A stretch of 59,657 nucleotides of DNA from Treponema sp. (lineage in GTDB: Bacteria; Spirochaetota; Spirochaetia; Treponematales; Treponemataceae): positions 1-59,657 of the forward strand of contig JAEETM010000015.1 in assembly GCA_016290335.1 (NCBI GenBank), in the 5' to 3' direction. Shown here piece after piece: positions 42,980 to 52,915 of this stretch (the stretch's first letter is position 1; every line of letters begins with the position of its first letter). The notes beneath the pieces were generated by a model that was not told the DNA's origin, made no database searches, and saw only the letters and a program-made list of their open reading frames with translations. Made by a program: the position numbers and the translations under genes.

Positions 42980-44056
42980 CATACCATTGTTCAAAACACC
43001 CATGAAGATAGCACCAACTACAGCACCTGTAACTGTACCGGTTCCACCATAAGCAGAGGCGCCACCAATAAAGCAGGAAGCGATTGCATCCATTTCGTAG
43101 TTCTGTCCGGCTGTTGGCTGAGCTGAATTAAGACGTGCAACTGTAACAAGAGCGGCAACAGCAGCAAGGAAGCCCATGTTTGTGTAAGCAAAGAACATTA
43201 CGTGGTTTGTGTTTACACCAGAAAGACGAGCAGCTTTTTCGTTACCACCAATTGCATACAGGTAGCGGCCAGGAACAGTATTCTTTGTAAAGTAACCGTA
43301 AAGTGCAACTATCACTGCAAGAAGAATAAGAACTACAGGAAGACCACGGTTTCTTGCAAGGAACTGTCCAATGAAAACTATTGCAGCACAAAGAACAACA
43401 ATCTTGATTATAAAGCTTAATTTTGAATCTACTGTATAACCTTTTTTAATCTTGTTTATTCTTCCAAAAACTTCTGCCAATACATAGCAAACACATACAA
43501 TTGCAATAAGAATCATAGTAAGAATAAAGGTTCCGCTTTCATCACCAGAACGGGAAATAAAGCTTTCAAAAAGATTCAAATATTTGTCCGGGAACGGAGC
43601 AATCGGTTTACCGTCAAGAACGATAGTTGCAACACCACGCCACAAAAGCATACCGGCCAGAGTTGTAATAAACGGCGGAATGTGAATGTAAGCAATGAAG
43701 AAACCATGGAATGCACCAATCAAAACACCTACTAAGAGACAAAGCAGAATTGCAGGTAAAATCGGGATATTCCAGTTTACAATAAATACACCTGCCAGAG
43801 CTCCAACAAGAGCTACAACAGAACCAACAGACAAATCGATGTTACCACCAGTAAGGATACAAAGAAGCATACCGGTTGCAAGAATAACTACGTATGAGTT
43901 CTGTCTGATAATGTTTGTAATGTTTGCAGGGTTGAACAAAGAACCATGTCCTGTGGCTACTATAAGAATCTGGAAGAGAATCGATACGCCAACAAGGACA
44001 AGCAGCATAGTATTGTCTTTTAAGGTTTTCTTAATATTTAATTTGGATTCAGACAT
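42869..44056 (-). CDS. gguB: Sugar ABC transporter permease (GguB/XylH type)
   Basis: The 395-aa inner-membrane protein has about ten to twelve spans. Family marks of the ribose/xylose/multiple-sugar permeases: GGNIDLSVGSVVALVGALAGV, HIPPFITTLAGMLLWRGVA, and GGNEKAARLSGVNTNHVMFFAYTNMGFLAAVAALVTVARLNSAQPTAG. The extra middle spans (IIKIVVLCAAIVFIGQFLARNRGLP) point to the longer XylH/GguB subgroup. It pairs with the ATPase 13 bases upstream and the ChvE-like binding protein. Confidence 0.92.
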   Translation of the reverse strand: MSESKLNIKKTLKDNTMLLVLVGVSILFQILIVATGHGSLFNPANITNIIRQNSYVVILATGMLLCILTGGNIDLSVGSVVALVGALAGVFIVNWNIPILPAILLCLLVGVLIGAFHGFFIAYIHIPPFITTLAGMLLWRGVATIVLDGKPIAPFPDKYLNLFESFISRSGDESGTFILTMILIAIVCVCYVLAEVFGRINKIKKGYTVDSKLSFIIKIVVLCAAIVFIGQFLARNRGLPVVLILLAVIVALYGYFTKNTVPGRYLYAIGGNEKAARLSGVNTNHVMFFAYTNMGFLAAVAALVTVARLNSAQPTAGQNYEMDAIASCFIGGASAYGGTGTVTGAVVGAIFMGVLNNGMSILGIDQNWQRAVKGLVLLAAVIFDVVSKRKKAHKK

Positions 44057-44069
44057 TTTTTTCTCCTAT

Positions 44070-45599
44070 TTATTTGCTAGAGTTTATGATTTCGGTCATG
44101 ATTTTTTCCTGAGTGGCGGTCTTACCATCCATTTCGGCAACCATTCGACCTTCGTTCATAACATAGATACGGTCACACATACCAAGAATCTCCGGCATTT
44201 CTGACGATATCATTATTACAGATTTTCCTTCTGCTACCATCTGATTGATGATACAGTAGATTTCATACTTGGCACCAACATCAATACCGCGAGTTGGCTC
44301 GTCAAGAATAAGAATGTCTGGTTCGGCAAAAAGCCATTTTCCAAGAAGAACCTTCTGCATGTTTCCACCAGAAAGATTTCCTACATCCTCATCTACGGAA
44401 GCACACTTTGTATGCATTTCCTTAGCCATCTGTATTGAATAAGATTTTTCTTTATCAAAATCTATTACATAATGCTTTGAGATTTTTTCAGGCTTGGCAG
44501 CTGTTGTATTCTTAGAAATTGATTCTGTAAGAATAAGACCGTTGCCTTTTCTGTCTTCTGTAACATAAGCAAAACCAGCTTTGATTGCCGTTTTTACATC
44601 AGGCAGTTCAATTTCTTTTCCATTAAGGAAAAGCTGTCCGCGGATGTTTGCACCATAAGAACGTCCGAAAATACTCATAGCAAGTTCTGTTCTTCCGGCA
44701 CCCATAAGTCCCGAAATACCAAGAACCTCACCTTTTCGAAGATTGAAATTAACGTTATCGCAAACCTTAATTCCGTCAAAAACAGGATGATCTACACACC
44801 AGTTTTTAACTTCAAAACAAACATCTCCTACATGACTTTCACGCTTAGGGAATCGGTCTGTAAGACTTCTACCAACCATAGCAGAGATGATTGTATCTTC
44901 AGAGAATGGTTCATTTGTTTTATGTAAAGTTGTAATAGATTCACCATCACGAATTACTGTAATGGCATCTGCAACGTATGAAAGCTCGTTTATTTTGTGG
45001 GAGATGATGATAGAAGTCATTCCCTGTTTTTTAAACTCAAGAAGTAAATCAAGAAGATGCTTTGATTCTGTATCATTAAGAGATGCTGTAGGTTCATCAA
45101 GGATAAGAAGCTTAACTTTCTTTCCAAGTGCTTTTGCAATTTCTACAAGCTGCTGTTTTCCTACACCAATATCCTTTATTAAAGTTTTTGAAGATTCTTT
45201 CAGACCTACTTTATTTAAAAGTTCGTCTGCTTTATCAAAAGTTTCTGACCAGTTTATTCTGGCCTTACTTCCTCTTTCGTTTCCGAGGAACATATTTTCA
45301 CCAATTGAAAGAAGCGGAACAAGAGCCAGCTCCTGGTGAATAATTACAATACCTTTTCCTTCACTGTCCCTGATATTCTGGAACTTACAAACTTCACCGT
45401 CATAAATAATATCGCCATCGTAAGTGCCATAAGGATAGATACCGCTTAACACGTTCATTAAGGTTGATTTTCCGGCTCCGTTTTCACCACAAAGGGCATG
45501 GATTTCGCCTTCTTCAACCTGGAGGTTTACATTGCTAAGGGCTTTTACAGTGCCGAAAACCTTGGTTATATTTTTCATTTCCAATAATGTTTTTGCCAT
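44070..45599 (-). CDS. gguA: Sugar ABC transporter ATPase, two nucleotide-binding domains
   Basis: The 509-aa protein has two ABC domains in tandem. The first has Walker [12 protein letters not shown], signature [15 protein letters not shown] and Walker [12 protein letters not shown]. The second has the degenerate P-loop [13 protein letters not shown] typical of MglA/XylG-like proteins, [15 protein letters not shown] and [20 protein letters not shown]. It drives import of monosaccharides. An attenuating hairpin separates it from the upstream binding-protein gene. Confidence 0.95.
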   Translation of the reverse strand: MAKTLLEMKNITKVFGTVKALSNVNLQVEEGEIHALCGENGAGKSTLMNVLSGIYPYGTYDGDIIYDGEVCKFQNIRDSEGKGIVIIHQELALVPLLSIGENMFLGNERGSKARINWSETFDKADELLNKVGLKESSKTLIKDIGVGKQQLVEIAKALGKKVKLLILDEPTASLNDTESKHLLDLLLEFKKQGMTSIIISHKINELSYVADAITVIRDGESITTLHKTNEPFSEDTIISAMVGRSLTDRFPKRESHVGDVCFEVKNWCVDHPVFDGIKVCDNVNFNLRKGEVLGISGLMGAGRTELAMSIFGRSYGANIRGQLFLNGKEIELPDVKTAIKAGFAYVTEDRKGNGLILTESISKNTTAAKPEKISKHYVIDFDKEKSYSIQMAKEMHTKCASVDEDVGNLSGGNMQKVLLGKWLFAEPDILILDEPTRGIDVGAKYEIYCIINQMVAEGKSVIMISSEMPEILGMCDRIYVMNEGRMVAEMDGKTATQEKIMTEIINSSK

Positions 45600-45633
45600 T
45601 GGAATCCTCTTTTGCTTGATTTTTGAATTAAAA

Positions 45634-45668
45634 AAAAGGGCTGTCTCCAGCGTAAAAACAGCCCTTTT
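45634..45668 (-). terminator. Intra-operon hairpin after chvE
   Basis: Stem AAAAGGGCTGT/ACAGCCCTTTT (11 bp) with a 13-base loop, then a T run on the minus strand. It lies between the binding-protein and ATPase genes, so it should end most transcripts and let some through, giving excess binding protein. Confidence 0.88.
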
Positions 45669-45685
45669 ATCAAAGTCAGTTCAAA

Positions 45686-46756
45686 CTATTTCAACTGAGC
45701 TTCTGTGTAGTATCCTGTATCGATAAGGAGAGCTTTGTAGTTGTTAATATCGCCGTATACTGGATCACAAAGGAATGAAGGGATAACTCCAGTTCCGTTG
45801 TCATAAGTCTTGCGGTCGTTGATTGGAGGCTCTGAACCTTTACAGATAGCGTCAACCATTTCTACAACCTTAGAAGCCAATGTACGTGTATCTTTGAAAA
45901 TAGACATAGCCTGAACACCCTTAATCATGTTCTTAACAGCTACGATATCGCAGTCCTGTCCAGTGATGATTGGGAAGTTGTCAGCTGTATATCCAGCAGA
46001 AAGAAGAGCGTTTGTTACACCGTTTGCTGTTGAGTCATTTGAACAGTAAACTGCATCAAGCTGCTTGCCTTTTGGACCATATCCGTTAGATGTGATGAGG
46101 TTTTCCATTCTCTTCTGAGCCTCTTCTGTAGACCAGTTCAATGTAGCACACTGAGCTTTTGCAGTCTGTCCAGAAGGACATACGATAGCGCCTTTGTCGA
46201 GGTAAGGTTTAAGAACGTCCATAGCACCACCAAAGAAGAAGTTGATGTTATTGTCACCTGGGTCACCAGTAAAGAATTCCATGTAAACTGGGTTAGAAGC
46301 TGAGCGGCTCTTAAGTCCGAGTTTTTCTACAAGGTAGTCACCCTGAATTGTTCCAACTTTGTAGTTATCAAATGTAGCATAGTAAGAAACTGCGTTTGTA
46401 TTCATGATAAGACGGTCATAAGCAATAACCTTAATGTTCTTTTTCTTAGCTTCATCAAGAGGATTCTTGAGAGCTGAACCGTCAATAGAAGCGATTACGA
46501 GTACTTTACAGCCACTTGTAATCATATTTTCAATCTGAGATACCTGTGTAGGAATATCATTTGCAGCATACTGCAAATCTACTTTGTAACCAGCCTTTTC
46601 AAGCTGACTCTTCATGTTAGAACCATCCTGGTTCCATCTCTGTAAGTCTTTTGTAGGCATAGAAACGCCAACTTTTGTTCCACCAGATGCACTTGAACAT
46701 CCAATCATAGTAAGTGCCATAGCACCTGCTAACAAAACTGTTAAAATTTTTTTCAT
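45686..46756 (-). CDS. chvE: Sugar-binding protein of the ABC transporter (ChvE type)
   Basis: The 356-aa periplasmic lipoprotein has lipobox MIGC (Cys 19) and then the two-lobed sugar-binding fold: GTKVGVSMPTKDLQRWNQDGSNM, VIASIDGSALKNPLDEAKKKNIKVIAYDRLI, and PIITGQDCDIVAVKNMIKGVQAMSIFKDTRTL. The end (GVIPSFLCDPVYGDINNYKALLIDTGYYTEAQLK) matches ChvE and its relatives, which bind several aldoses. Start chosen at 46756, where AGGAG lies seven bases ahead; the open frame begins 11 codons earlier. Confidence 0.94.
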   Translation of the reverse strand: MKKILTVLLAGAMALTMIGCSSASGGTKVGVSMPTKDLQRWNQDGSNMKSQLEKAGYKVDLQYAANDIPTQVSQIENMITSGCKVLVIASIDGSALKNPLDEAKKKNIKVIAYDRLIMNTNAVSYYATFDNYKVGTIQGDYLVEKLGLKSRSASNPVYMEFFTGDPGDNNINFFFGGAMDVLKPYLDKGAIVCPSGQTAKAQCATLNWSTEEAQKRMENLITSNGYGPKGKQLDAVYCSNDSTANGVTNALLSAGYTADNFPIITGQDCDIVAVKNMIKGVQAMSIFKDTRTLASKVVEMVDAICKGSEPPINDRKTYDNGTGVIPSFLCDPVYGDINNYKALLIDTGYYTEAQLK

Positions 46757-46970
46757 AAGAAAACTCCTATTTTTTTTATGAAGAGACACAAGCCCCTTTT
46801 CGATTATCAGTATACACGGAGGAAGGCTATTGTTACCGTCAATCTTCTTAATTATTTTGCTATCTTATTGAATTTTCTTATAAGTAAAACGTTTTATGAT
46901 TTTTTAAGATTAGGATTTTTTTGCTGTTTTTTTTGTGCTAATTAATGACAAAATATTCTGGAATAATTAC

Positions 46971-47711
46971 TTAGAGTGAATAATTTTCAAGCCCTTCATC
47001 CCGGTAATAATACTGATTTTCATCACCCGGTTCACTTTTCTTGCCAAACTGCATAATATCTTCAGTTGTCAAAGAATCGTAACTATCATCTTCCCAAAGA
47101 TAAAGATAAAGCCTTAAAGGATATTCACGTTTGTTGCGTATATCAAAATAAACCGATTTTGCTTTTTCTAAAGCGTATTGCTTTATTTCATCCTCGCAGG
47201 CATTAATTACAACAGTATAATAAATCAGCGGAGAAGATTTTAGATATTCGGAAAAACTATTAAAATGAGTAAGCTCACTTAAAAAAGGTTCTGTTGTATT
47301 AACATATTTATAATCATAGGCATTGAACCAATTATTTATCAGTTCACTATAAGCGTTTTCTACATCATTCTTATAATAAATGTCATTATAATTTGTAAGG
47401 AATACTTTTCCCCAACCAAACTTGGATTTTGAATACCCATGCTTTGTCAGCACCTGCCTTTCGCCAAATAATGAGCATTTCATGTATGCCGAAGTACTTT
47501 TTTCTTCACTAGAATCTTCAATTTTAGAATTGACAAGCTCAAAGTCACCTTCAAAATGATCATTCATATAAGCACAAATCTCTTCCGGAGTCATGGGAAT
47601 CATAGTTTCAGGATCATATTTACAGCTGAAAAAAGCAAGAAAGAAGAGAAGCATAACTGAATGAATAATTACCTTTGAAAAAAGTCTGTTACTCGGATTT
47701 TTCAACTTCAT
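46971..47711 (-). CDS. Lipoprotein of unknown function, copy 2 of a pair
   Basis: The protein of about 246 aa has a signal peptide and lipobox LAFFSC. Like the gene before it, the mature part starts with a helix of the type EEICAYMNDHFEGDFELV, then beta segments, and a late region with a putative buried Cys (NACEDEIKQYALEKAKSVYF). The two genes share length and layout and look like old duplicates. Start uncertain: ATG 47711 or 47717, both overlapping the end of the upstream gene, so translation is coupled. Function unknown; the surface or periplasm is expected. Confidence 0.6.
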   Translation of the reverse strand: MKLKNPSNRLFSKVIIHSVMLLFFLAFFSCKYDPETMIPMTPEEICAYMNDHFEGDFELVNSKIEDSSEEKSTSAYMKCSLFGERQVLTKHGYSKSKFGWGKVFLTNYNDIYYKNDVENAYSELINNWFNAYDYKYVNTTEPFLSELTHFNSFSEYLKSSPLIYYTVVINACEDEIKQYALEKAKSVYFDIRNKREYPLRLYLYLWEDDSYDSLTTEDIMQFGKKSEPGDENQYYYRDEGLENYSL

Positions 47712-48441
47712 AATCATATCTGTATCCGTTATATTCTTTTTTGTAAACATCTATTGCGGCTTTGAAGGTACAATTTTCTTTGTAATCTTCATTAAGCTCA
47801 TTAACTAGATAAAAATCGCCATCAAGCAAGAGTTTTGAATGCTGTAAATCTACAAGTGAACATTTTAGCTTATCTTCTGTAGTTACGTACTTGTTCAAGT
47901 TTTTTTCCGTTACAATAATATCTGCCTGAGCCTTAGCTTCGGAATTAACAAGTTGATTAACATACTGCTCAAAAGCAAGCTCATCAATATTCTGCTTATG
48001 CTCAATCCATTCACCATCAATCTCATCCGAAGTCCAGAAAACTGAAGAATAATCCATAAATCTATGAGAATTATCAATTACAACTTGGCAATCTGTAAAA
48101 TACTTTTTAAAAAGCTCTTCGTAATAAAGGGTTTCCTCTTCTTCAAAAAAAATACTCAGATAATTCGAGGAAATATGACAGGTATAGGAATCAATCTTCT
48201 GGTCTGTAACCTGAATACGGACATTTACTTCCTGATTTTCAAGTTTTTGGGACTTAAAAAGCACGTGGGCTTCGTTTTCGGAAGCATTCTTCTTTAAGGA
48301 AACAAATGTATATTCACCACCAAAGTTTTCTATAAGATAACCGCTGGCAATTTCTATATATTCCTGATTCGAAACATTCATTACACAGGAAGAAAAGAGA
48401 AAAGCTATAAAACTTAGAAAAAGTATGATTATCTTCTTCAT
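47689..48441 (-). CDS. Lipoprotein of unknown function, copy 1 of a pair
   Basis: The 250-aa protein has a signal peptide with lipobox FLFSSC (Cys 19). The mature part opens QEYIEIASGYLIENFGGEYTFVSLKKN and is rich in Glu, Tyr and Lys. It shares layout with the following gene. A TGG-TAAAGA box, a poor -10, lies six bases before the ATG and no ribosome site is seen, so its start signals are unclear. Function unknown. Confidence 0.65.
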   Translation of the reverse strand: MKKIIILFLSFIAFLFSSCVMNVSNQEYIEIASGYLIENFGGEYTFVSLKKNASENEAHVLFKSQKLENQEVNVRIQVTDQKIDSYTCHISSNYLSIFFEEEETLYYEELFKKYFTDCQVVIDNSHRFMDYSSVFWTSDEIDGEWIEHKQNIDELAFEQYVNQLVNSEAKAQADIIVTEKNLNKYVTTEDKLKCSLVDLQHSKLLLDGDFYLVNELNEDYKENCTFKAAIDVYKKEYNGYRYDYEVEKSE

Positions 48442-48487
48442 AATAATTCTTTACCAAAGTGATAGCAGTTTTGCCCTATGCAAACCC

Positions 48488-50731
48488 TTAGGCGTCTATT
48501 TCTGCCGCAAGATGATGAACAATAAAATCTCTTCGTTCCGGTGTATTTTTTCCCATATAAAACTTTAAAACTTCCGGTACATTCTTAAGGCTCTGAATAG
48601 AAACAGGGGTAAGATGCATTCCCTTATCTTCAGATTCACCTTCCTTACGTGGGAAAATAAACTGACCAAACTCCGACGGGCTGATTTCTCCAAGTCCTTT
48701 GAATCGTGTAACCTCTGCCGAAGCACCCATTTTCTTAAGCTCTTTGTCGCGGCTTTCTTCGCTGTAGCAGTAAACAGTTTTTGTCTTGGTGCGCACGCGG
48801 AAAAGCGGTGTTTCAAGAATGAATACGTGGCCGGTAAGAATAAGCTCTTCAAAATAAAGCAGAAGATATGTCATTACAAGGTTTCTGATATGGTAACCGT
48901 CGTTATCGGCATCGGTTGCAATAATGATTTTGCTGTAACGCAGGCCTTCAATATCCTTTTGCAAACCAAGGCTGAACGTAAGGTTTTTAAGCTCTTCGTT
49001 TTCGAAAAGTGCAGACTTTTTGCGGCCATACATGTTTTCTGGTTTACCCTTTAAGCTGAAAATTGCCTGATAAGAAACATCGCGGCTTCCTACCATAGAA
49101 CCGGTAGCCGAATCACCCTCTGTAATAAAAATCATTGAGTTTTCGCCCTTTGGACCATCCTGCAGGTGGTAGCGACAATCCTTTAGCTTTGGAATCTTGA
49201 GCATTACAGATTTTGCAGCTTCGCGAACCTGTTTTTCTGTAACACTGTTGATTTCTGCCCTGGCCTTCTGATTTTTTATGATTTTATCTTCAAGGTTTCC
49301 TGCAATATCAGGATTATGTCTAAGCCAGTCGTCAACCGCCAGCTGAACTTCCTTAATAATTGGAGCTCGGATTTCTACGTTACCAAGCTTGTTCTTTGTC
49401 TGTGATGTAAACATTGGATTATCCAGTCCAACTTTAAGCGCAACAATCAAACCGGCAGTTACATCCTTTATATCGTAATCTTTTTTAAAGTACTCGTTTA
49501 TACCCTTAGAAAAACCATCAAGGAAAGCTGTTACGTGAGTACCACCATCTTCCGTACTCTGACCGTTTACAAAAGAATAAACATATTTATCAAGGCTTGC
49601 AGTGTGCGAAAGAACAAACTGAAGGTTTTCTCCCTGATAATTAAAGAGCTTATAAAGGGATTTATTGTCGCCGCCCATTTCGCTTATGAGCAGATCCTGA
49701 ATACCATTTTCACTGTAGTATTCCTTGCCGTTACATTTAAGCTTAAGGCCTGGATTAAGGTAAGCATAATTCCAGAGACGTTTTTCAACATATTCCATAT
49801 TGTAGGCGTATTTACCAAAAAGTTCTGCATCTGGCTCAAACTCAAGATAAGTACCGTTTGGAACACCATCCTTTGCTTTTCCTGTTTTTGAGCTGATTTT
49901 TTCACCCTTCTGGAACTCTACCACAGCCATTTTGCCGTCGCGAATGGAAGCTGCCCTGAAGTAAGATGAAAGCGCATTGGTAGCTTTAATACCAACACCA
50001 TTCATACCGATTGCCTGTTTGAAAACCGAATTGTTATACTTAGCACCGGTATTTACGTTAGAAACACAATCTTCAAGCTTACCAAGCGGAATACCACGAC
50101 CATAGTCGCGAATCTTTACCCGACCTTCTTTTATTTCTATATCAATTTTTTTACCAAAGCCCTGAGAGAACTCATCCACAGAGTTATCAATTCCTTCTTT
50201 TAATAGGATATAAATACCGTCATTTTCATTTGAACCGTCGCCAAGAGAACCAATATACATACCTGGGCGCAGACGGATATGCTCAAGACCTTCAAGATGC
50301 TGGATGGAATCTTCGTCGTAAACTGCGGTTGATTTTGCTGGGGAAGTTTTTGCCGGTGCTGGAGCTGGTTTTGCAGTGGCTGCCTTATTCACTGCTTCGG
50401 CCTTGGCCAAAATAGATTTTGCAGGAGAAGCTTTTGCTGAAGTTGCTGTAGCTTTTGATGATGTTGATTTTACAGCTGCAGTTTTAGCAGGAGCTGCCTT
50501 TGATGAAGCAGCCGCTGATTTCGCTGGCGACGCTTTAGTTGGCACAGCTTTAGCAGCCGGTTTTGCAGCAGTTGCCTTTGCCGGTGCAGCCTTAGCAGCA
50601 GGAGTTTTAGCCGCCGTTGTCTTAGCAGCCGAAGCCTTTGAAGCACTTGCCGTTGTTGCCTTTGCAGTTGTAGATTTTGAAGATACAGTTTTTGCAGACG
50701 CAGTCTTATCTGCCGAACTCTTTGTAGCCAT
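48488..50731 (-). CDS. Type IIA topoisomerase B subunit with histone-H1-like N-terminal tail
   Basis: The 747-aa protein's residues 1-137 are almost only Lys, Ala, Ser, Thr and Pro with repeated AAKxxPAK motifs, like histone H1 tails and chlamydial Hc2. From residue 138 it is a GyrB/ParE protein: HLEGLEHIRLRPGMYIGS, the GHKL ATPase (KEGIDNSVDEF, YGRGIP, MNGVGIKATNAL), SQTKNKLGN, and a TOPRIM domain with EGDSATGS and DADNDGYHIRNL. It ends FIVHHLAAEIDA. The ATPase and TOPRIM acids are present. No A subunit is next to it. The start at 50731 is set by GGGGGA eight bases ahead. It should change DNA topology with a partner coded elsewhere. Confidence 0.92.
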   Translation of the reverse strand: MATKSSADKTASAKTVSSKSTTAKATTASASKASAAKTTAAKTPAAKAAPAKATAAKPAAKAVPTKASPAKSAAASSKAAPAKTAAVKSTSSKATATSAKASPAKSILAKAEAVNKAATAKPAPAPAKTSPAKSTAVYDEDSIQHLEGLEHIRLRPGMYIGSLGDGSNENDGIYILLKEGIDNSVDEFSQGFGKKIDIEIKEGRVKIRDYGRGIPLGKLEDCVSNVNTGAKYNNSVFKQAIGMNGVGIKATNALSSYFRAASIRDGKMAVVEFQKGEKISSKTGKAKDGVPNGTYLEFEPDAELFGKYAYNMEYVEKRLWNYAYLNPGLKLKCNGKEYYSENGIQDLLISEMGGDNKSLYKLFNYQGENLQFVLSHTASLDKYVYSFVNGQSTEDGGTHVTAFLDGFSKGINEYFKKDYDIKDVTAGLIVALKVGLDNPMFTSQTKNKLGNVEIRAPIIKEVQLAVDDWLRHNPDIAGNLEDKIIKNQKARAEINSVTEKQVREAAKSVMLKIPKLKDCRYHLQDGPKGENSMIFITEGDSATGSMVGSRDVSYQAIFSLKGKPENMYGRKKSALFENEELKNLTFSLGLQKDIEGLRYSKIIIATDADNDGYHIRNLVMTYLLLYFEELILTGHVFILETPLFRVRTKTKTVYCYSEESRDKELKKMGASAEVTRFKGLGEISPSEFGQFIFPRKEGESEDKGMHLTPVSIQSLKNVPEVLKFYMGKNTPERRDFIVHHLAAEIDA

Positions 50732-50820
50732 TAATTTTTCCCCCAGCACATTTCCGTGCCACCCTATTTTTAGTATAGTGCTATTACAGTATAAGCTACT
50801 TTCCGATTTTTTTCAATTCA

Positions 50821-50859
50821 TAAAAAAAACGGCGCATACCAGACAAGCACACGCCGTTT
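50821..50859 (-). terminator. Terminator of the 658-aa lipoprotein gene
   Basis: Stem AAACGGCG/CGCCGTTT with a 17-base loop that can pair further, then eight T on the minus strand. Confidence 0.85.
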
Positions 50860-50880
50860 AGAAAAAGTTATGCTAAATAA

Positions 50881-52857
50881 TTAGCGGACAATCTTAATTT
50901 GGAATGTATCAGATTTCATTGACCATGCACGGTCGCCTGTTTTATGAGCATATACAACAACAGAATATATTCCAGAAGGAAGTGATGAAATATTTACATC
51001 CAAAGTATTTGAATCTGCACCATAAGTACGTTCATAATCAACCTTTCGTAATGTTACTTTAATGTAATCATAAGATGTGATTACTACATTTGCAGCATTT
51101 GTTACATCTGGAGCTGCAAAAGTAATTTTTGGATTTGTAACTGAAGCAGACAAAGTAATTCCATTTTCTGTACCGGTGAATTTGCAGTCAGCCGGTGTAG
51201 TATTTGTTGAATCAGAATACTTTGCTGTAGTTGTAACATCTTCATAAGAATCATCTATTGTATAGCTTACATTTGTACCATAATCAGCTCTTACAATCAG
51301 GTTTTTCCAGTTGTTAAGTGCTGTTACTGGTGCATCAGTCGCATCAAGCCATCTTGCAAATTTGCTGTCATCTTCGGTATCACCAGTCTGTCCATCTACC
51401 TTATCGTTGATTATAGCAAGAGTGAAAGAATTTGCAGCAACAGTCGGATAAGAAGCATTATTTATAGCTAAAATCGTTGACAGGTTAATTGCAGTACCTG
51501 TGTATTTCTGATATGCAGGAATGTAGTAGTCTGTATATGTATGAGTACTATCTTTAAGAGTACCACCAGCAAGTTCGAATGTAACCATAGATTTGCTGAT
51601 TTTTACAGTTGAAGAAACGAGTTCGTAAGCAGCATCATAATCTGGATCAGTTGTCGGATTTGTATCATAATCATTTGGATCTGTTGTATCCATTCTTGCT
51701 ACAGCAGTTGAAGTTCCTACAATATTCTGAGCAGCAATTTTGAAGTCATAAAGCTTACCTGCTGGCAGTTTGATTTCACATTCTGTATTTGAGAATGAAA
51801 GTGAGCCGCTAACCCTCATATCGCTTGAATAGAAATCTTTACCAAGTTCAATGGCTGGAGTTACAGCCGAAAGAGAATCGTATGCTGTTCCTGTGTATTC
51901 AGTTACAGTTACAACAAAGTTTTCTTCGTTGAAAGATTTATCAGTCCATACAAGTTTTACAGTATAGAAACCGTTATCATCAGAATTCATTTTGTAATAA
52001 GCCTTGAGATTTTCTGGAGCATCAGGCTTCTTCATAATTACATCCGGAAGAGTCCATGTTTTTGCAGTTGTTCGACCAGGAGCTACTACAATTTCATCTG
52101 CCCATACACCAATCGGAATATCATCAATTGCAGCATCGGTTGGACCTTCGCCATAGAATACAACCTTGAAAGCATATTCACCTGGAGTAATGATATCTGT
52201 TTTAGTATATGTGAAAGATTTTGTATTTGTTGATAAATCTGAATATGTATCAGAAGCTACTGTTGTAGCTGGAGTAGATTCTGCTGTATAGATAAGAGAA
52301 TTGTCGTTTATATCATACAAACCAGCTTCCCATTTTTTAACTAAGTGCTGTGAATCAGGAACTGTTCCTACCAAGCTGATAGAACCTGGTGTAGTAACAT
52401 CATCTGTTGTTAATACAAACTTAATGGAGTTTGTTTTTGAAAGGTCTACACGGGTATTTCCCTTGAGCAAGGCCTGTGTACAAGCAGAATCTTTATAAGC
52501 TGTAAGTGTCAGATACCATACATCTTTTGATAATGTTATCGTTGCTTTCTTATTAGTAAACACAATTTCTTGCTGTGCGGCAGAAATAGATTCATTTCCA
52601 AGCTGCGATGTACCGGTAATCTTAAACTTAGCTATAGATGTAGGATGAGTAGCATCTTCAAAATCATATGGATTGATGGCTCGACCAGTAGAAGTAATAT
52701 TCAACTTTTCAAAATCTTCTACACCAATCGTAAGCACACATTTTTCGTTAGAGTTCGAGTCCTGGACCTTGGCATCGGTTAATGCAATGTCCGAACAGCC
52801 TGCAAAAAGCAGAATAGCCGTAGATGCAGCAAGAATGCTTTTTAAAAATTTTTTCAT
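50881..52857 (-). CDS. Large surface lipoprotein with FN3-like domain
   Basis: The 658-aa protein has lipobox LLFAGC (Cys 21). Its mature part is nearly all beta sandwich: an early unit with KFKITGTSQLGNESISAAQQ, a middle fibronectin-III-like unit (PDAPENLKAYYKMNSDDNGFYTVKLVWTDKSFN) and a C-terminal unit ending MKSDTFQIKIVR. Rich in Thr, Ser, Asp and Tyr. It is of the same kind as the two lipoproteins near 12300 and 17500. Probably surface-exposed; ligand unknown. CGGAGG lies before the ATG at 52857. Confidence 0.75.
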   Translation of the reverse strand: MKKFLKSILAASTAILLFAGCSDIALTDAKVQDSNSNEKCVLTIGVEDFEKLNITSTGRAINPYDFEDATHPTSIAKFKITGTSQLGNESISAAQQEIVFTNKKATITLSKDVWYLTLTAYKDSACTQALLKGNTRVDLSKTNSIKFVLTTDDVTTPGSISLVGTVPDSQHLVKKWEAGLYDINDNSLIYTAESTPATTVASDTYSDLSTNTKSFTYTKTDIITPGEYAFKVVFYGEGPTDAAIDDIPIGVWADEIVVAPGRTTAKTWTLPDVIMKKPDAPENLKAYYKMNSDDNGFYTVKLVWTDKSFNEENFVVTVTEYTGTAYDSLSAVTPAIELGKDFYSSDMRVSGSLSFSNTECEIKLPAGKLYDFKIAAQNIVGTSTAVARMDTTDPNDYDTNPTTDPDYDAAYELVSSTVKISKSMVTFELAGGTLKDSTHTYTDYYIPAYQKYTGTAINLSTILAINNASYPTVAANSFTLAIINDKVDGQTGDTEDDSKFARWLDATDAPVTALNNWKNLIVRADYGTNVSYTIDDSYEDVTTTAKYSDSTNTTPADCKFTGTENGITLSASVTNPKITFAAPDVTNAANVVITSYDYIKVTLRKVDYERTYGADSNTLDVNISSLPSGIYSVVVYAHKTGDRAWSMKSDTFQIKIVR

Positions 52858-52915
52858 TTTTACCTCCGTGCTTCTATCCACCGGAATAACCAGACAGATA
52901 TAGGCATATTTTTAA

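Noticed and set aside
50376..50861. 161-codon Ala-rich open frame on the plus strand
   Set aside because: It is the complement of the Lys/Ala tail of the topoisomerase gene; the low-complexity DNA keeps both strands open.
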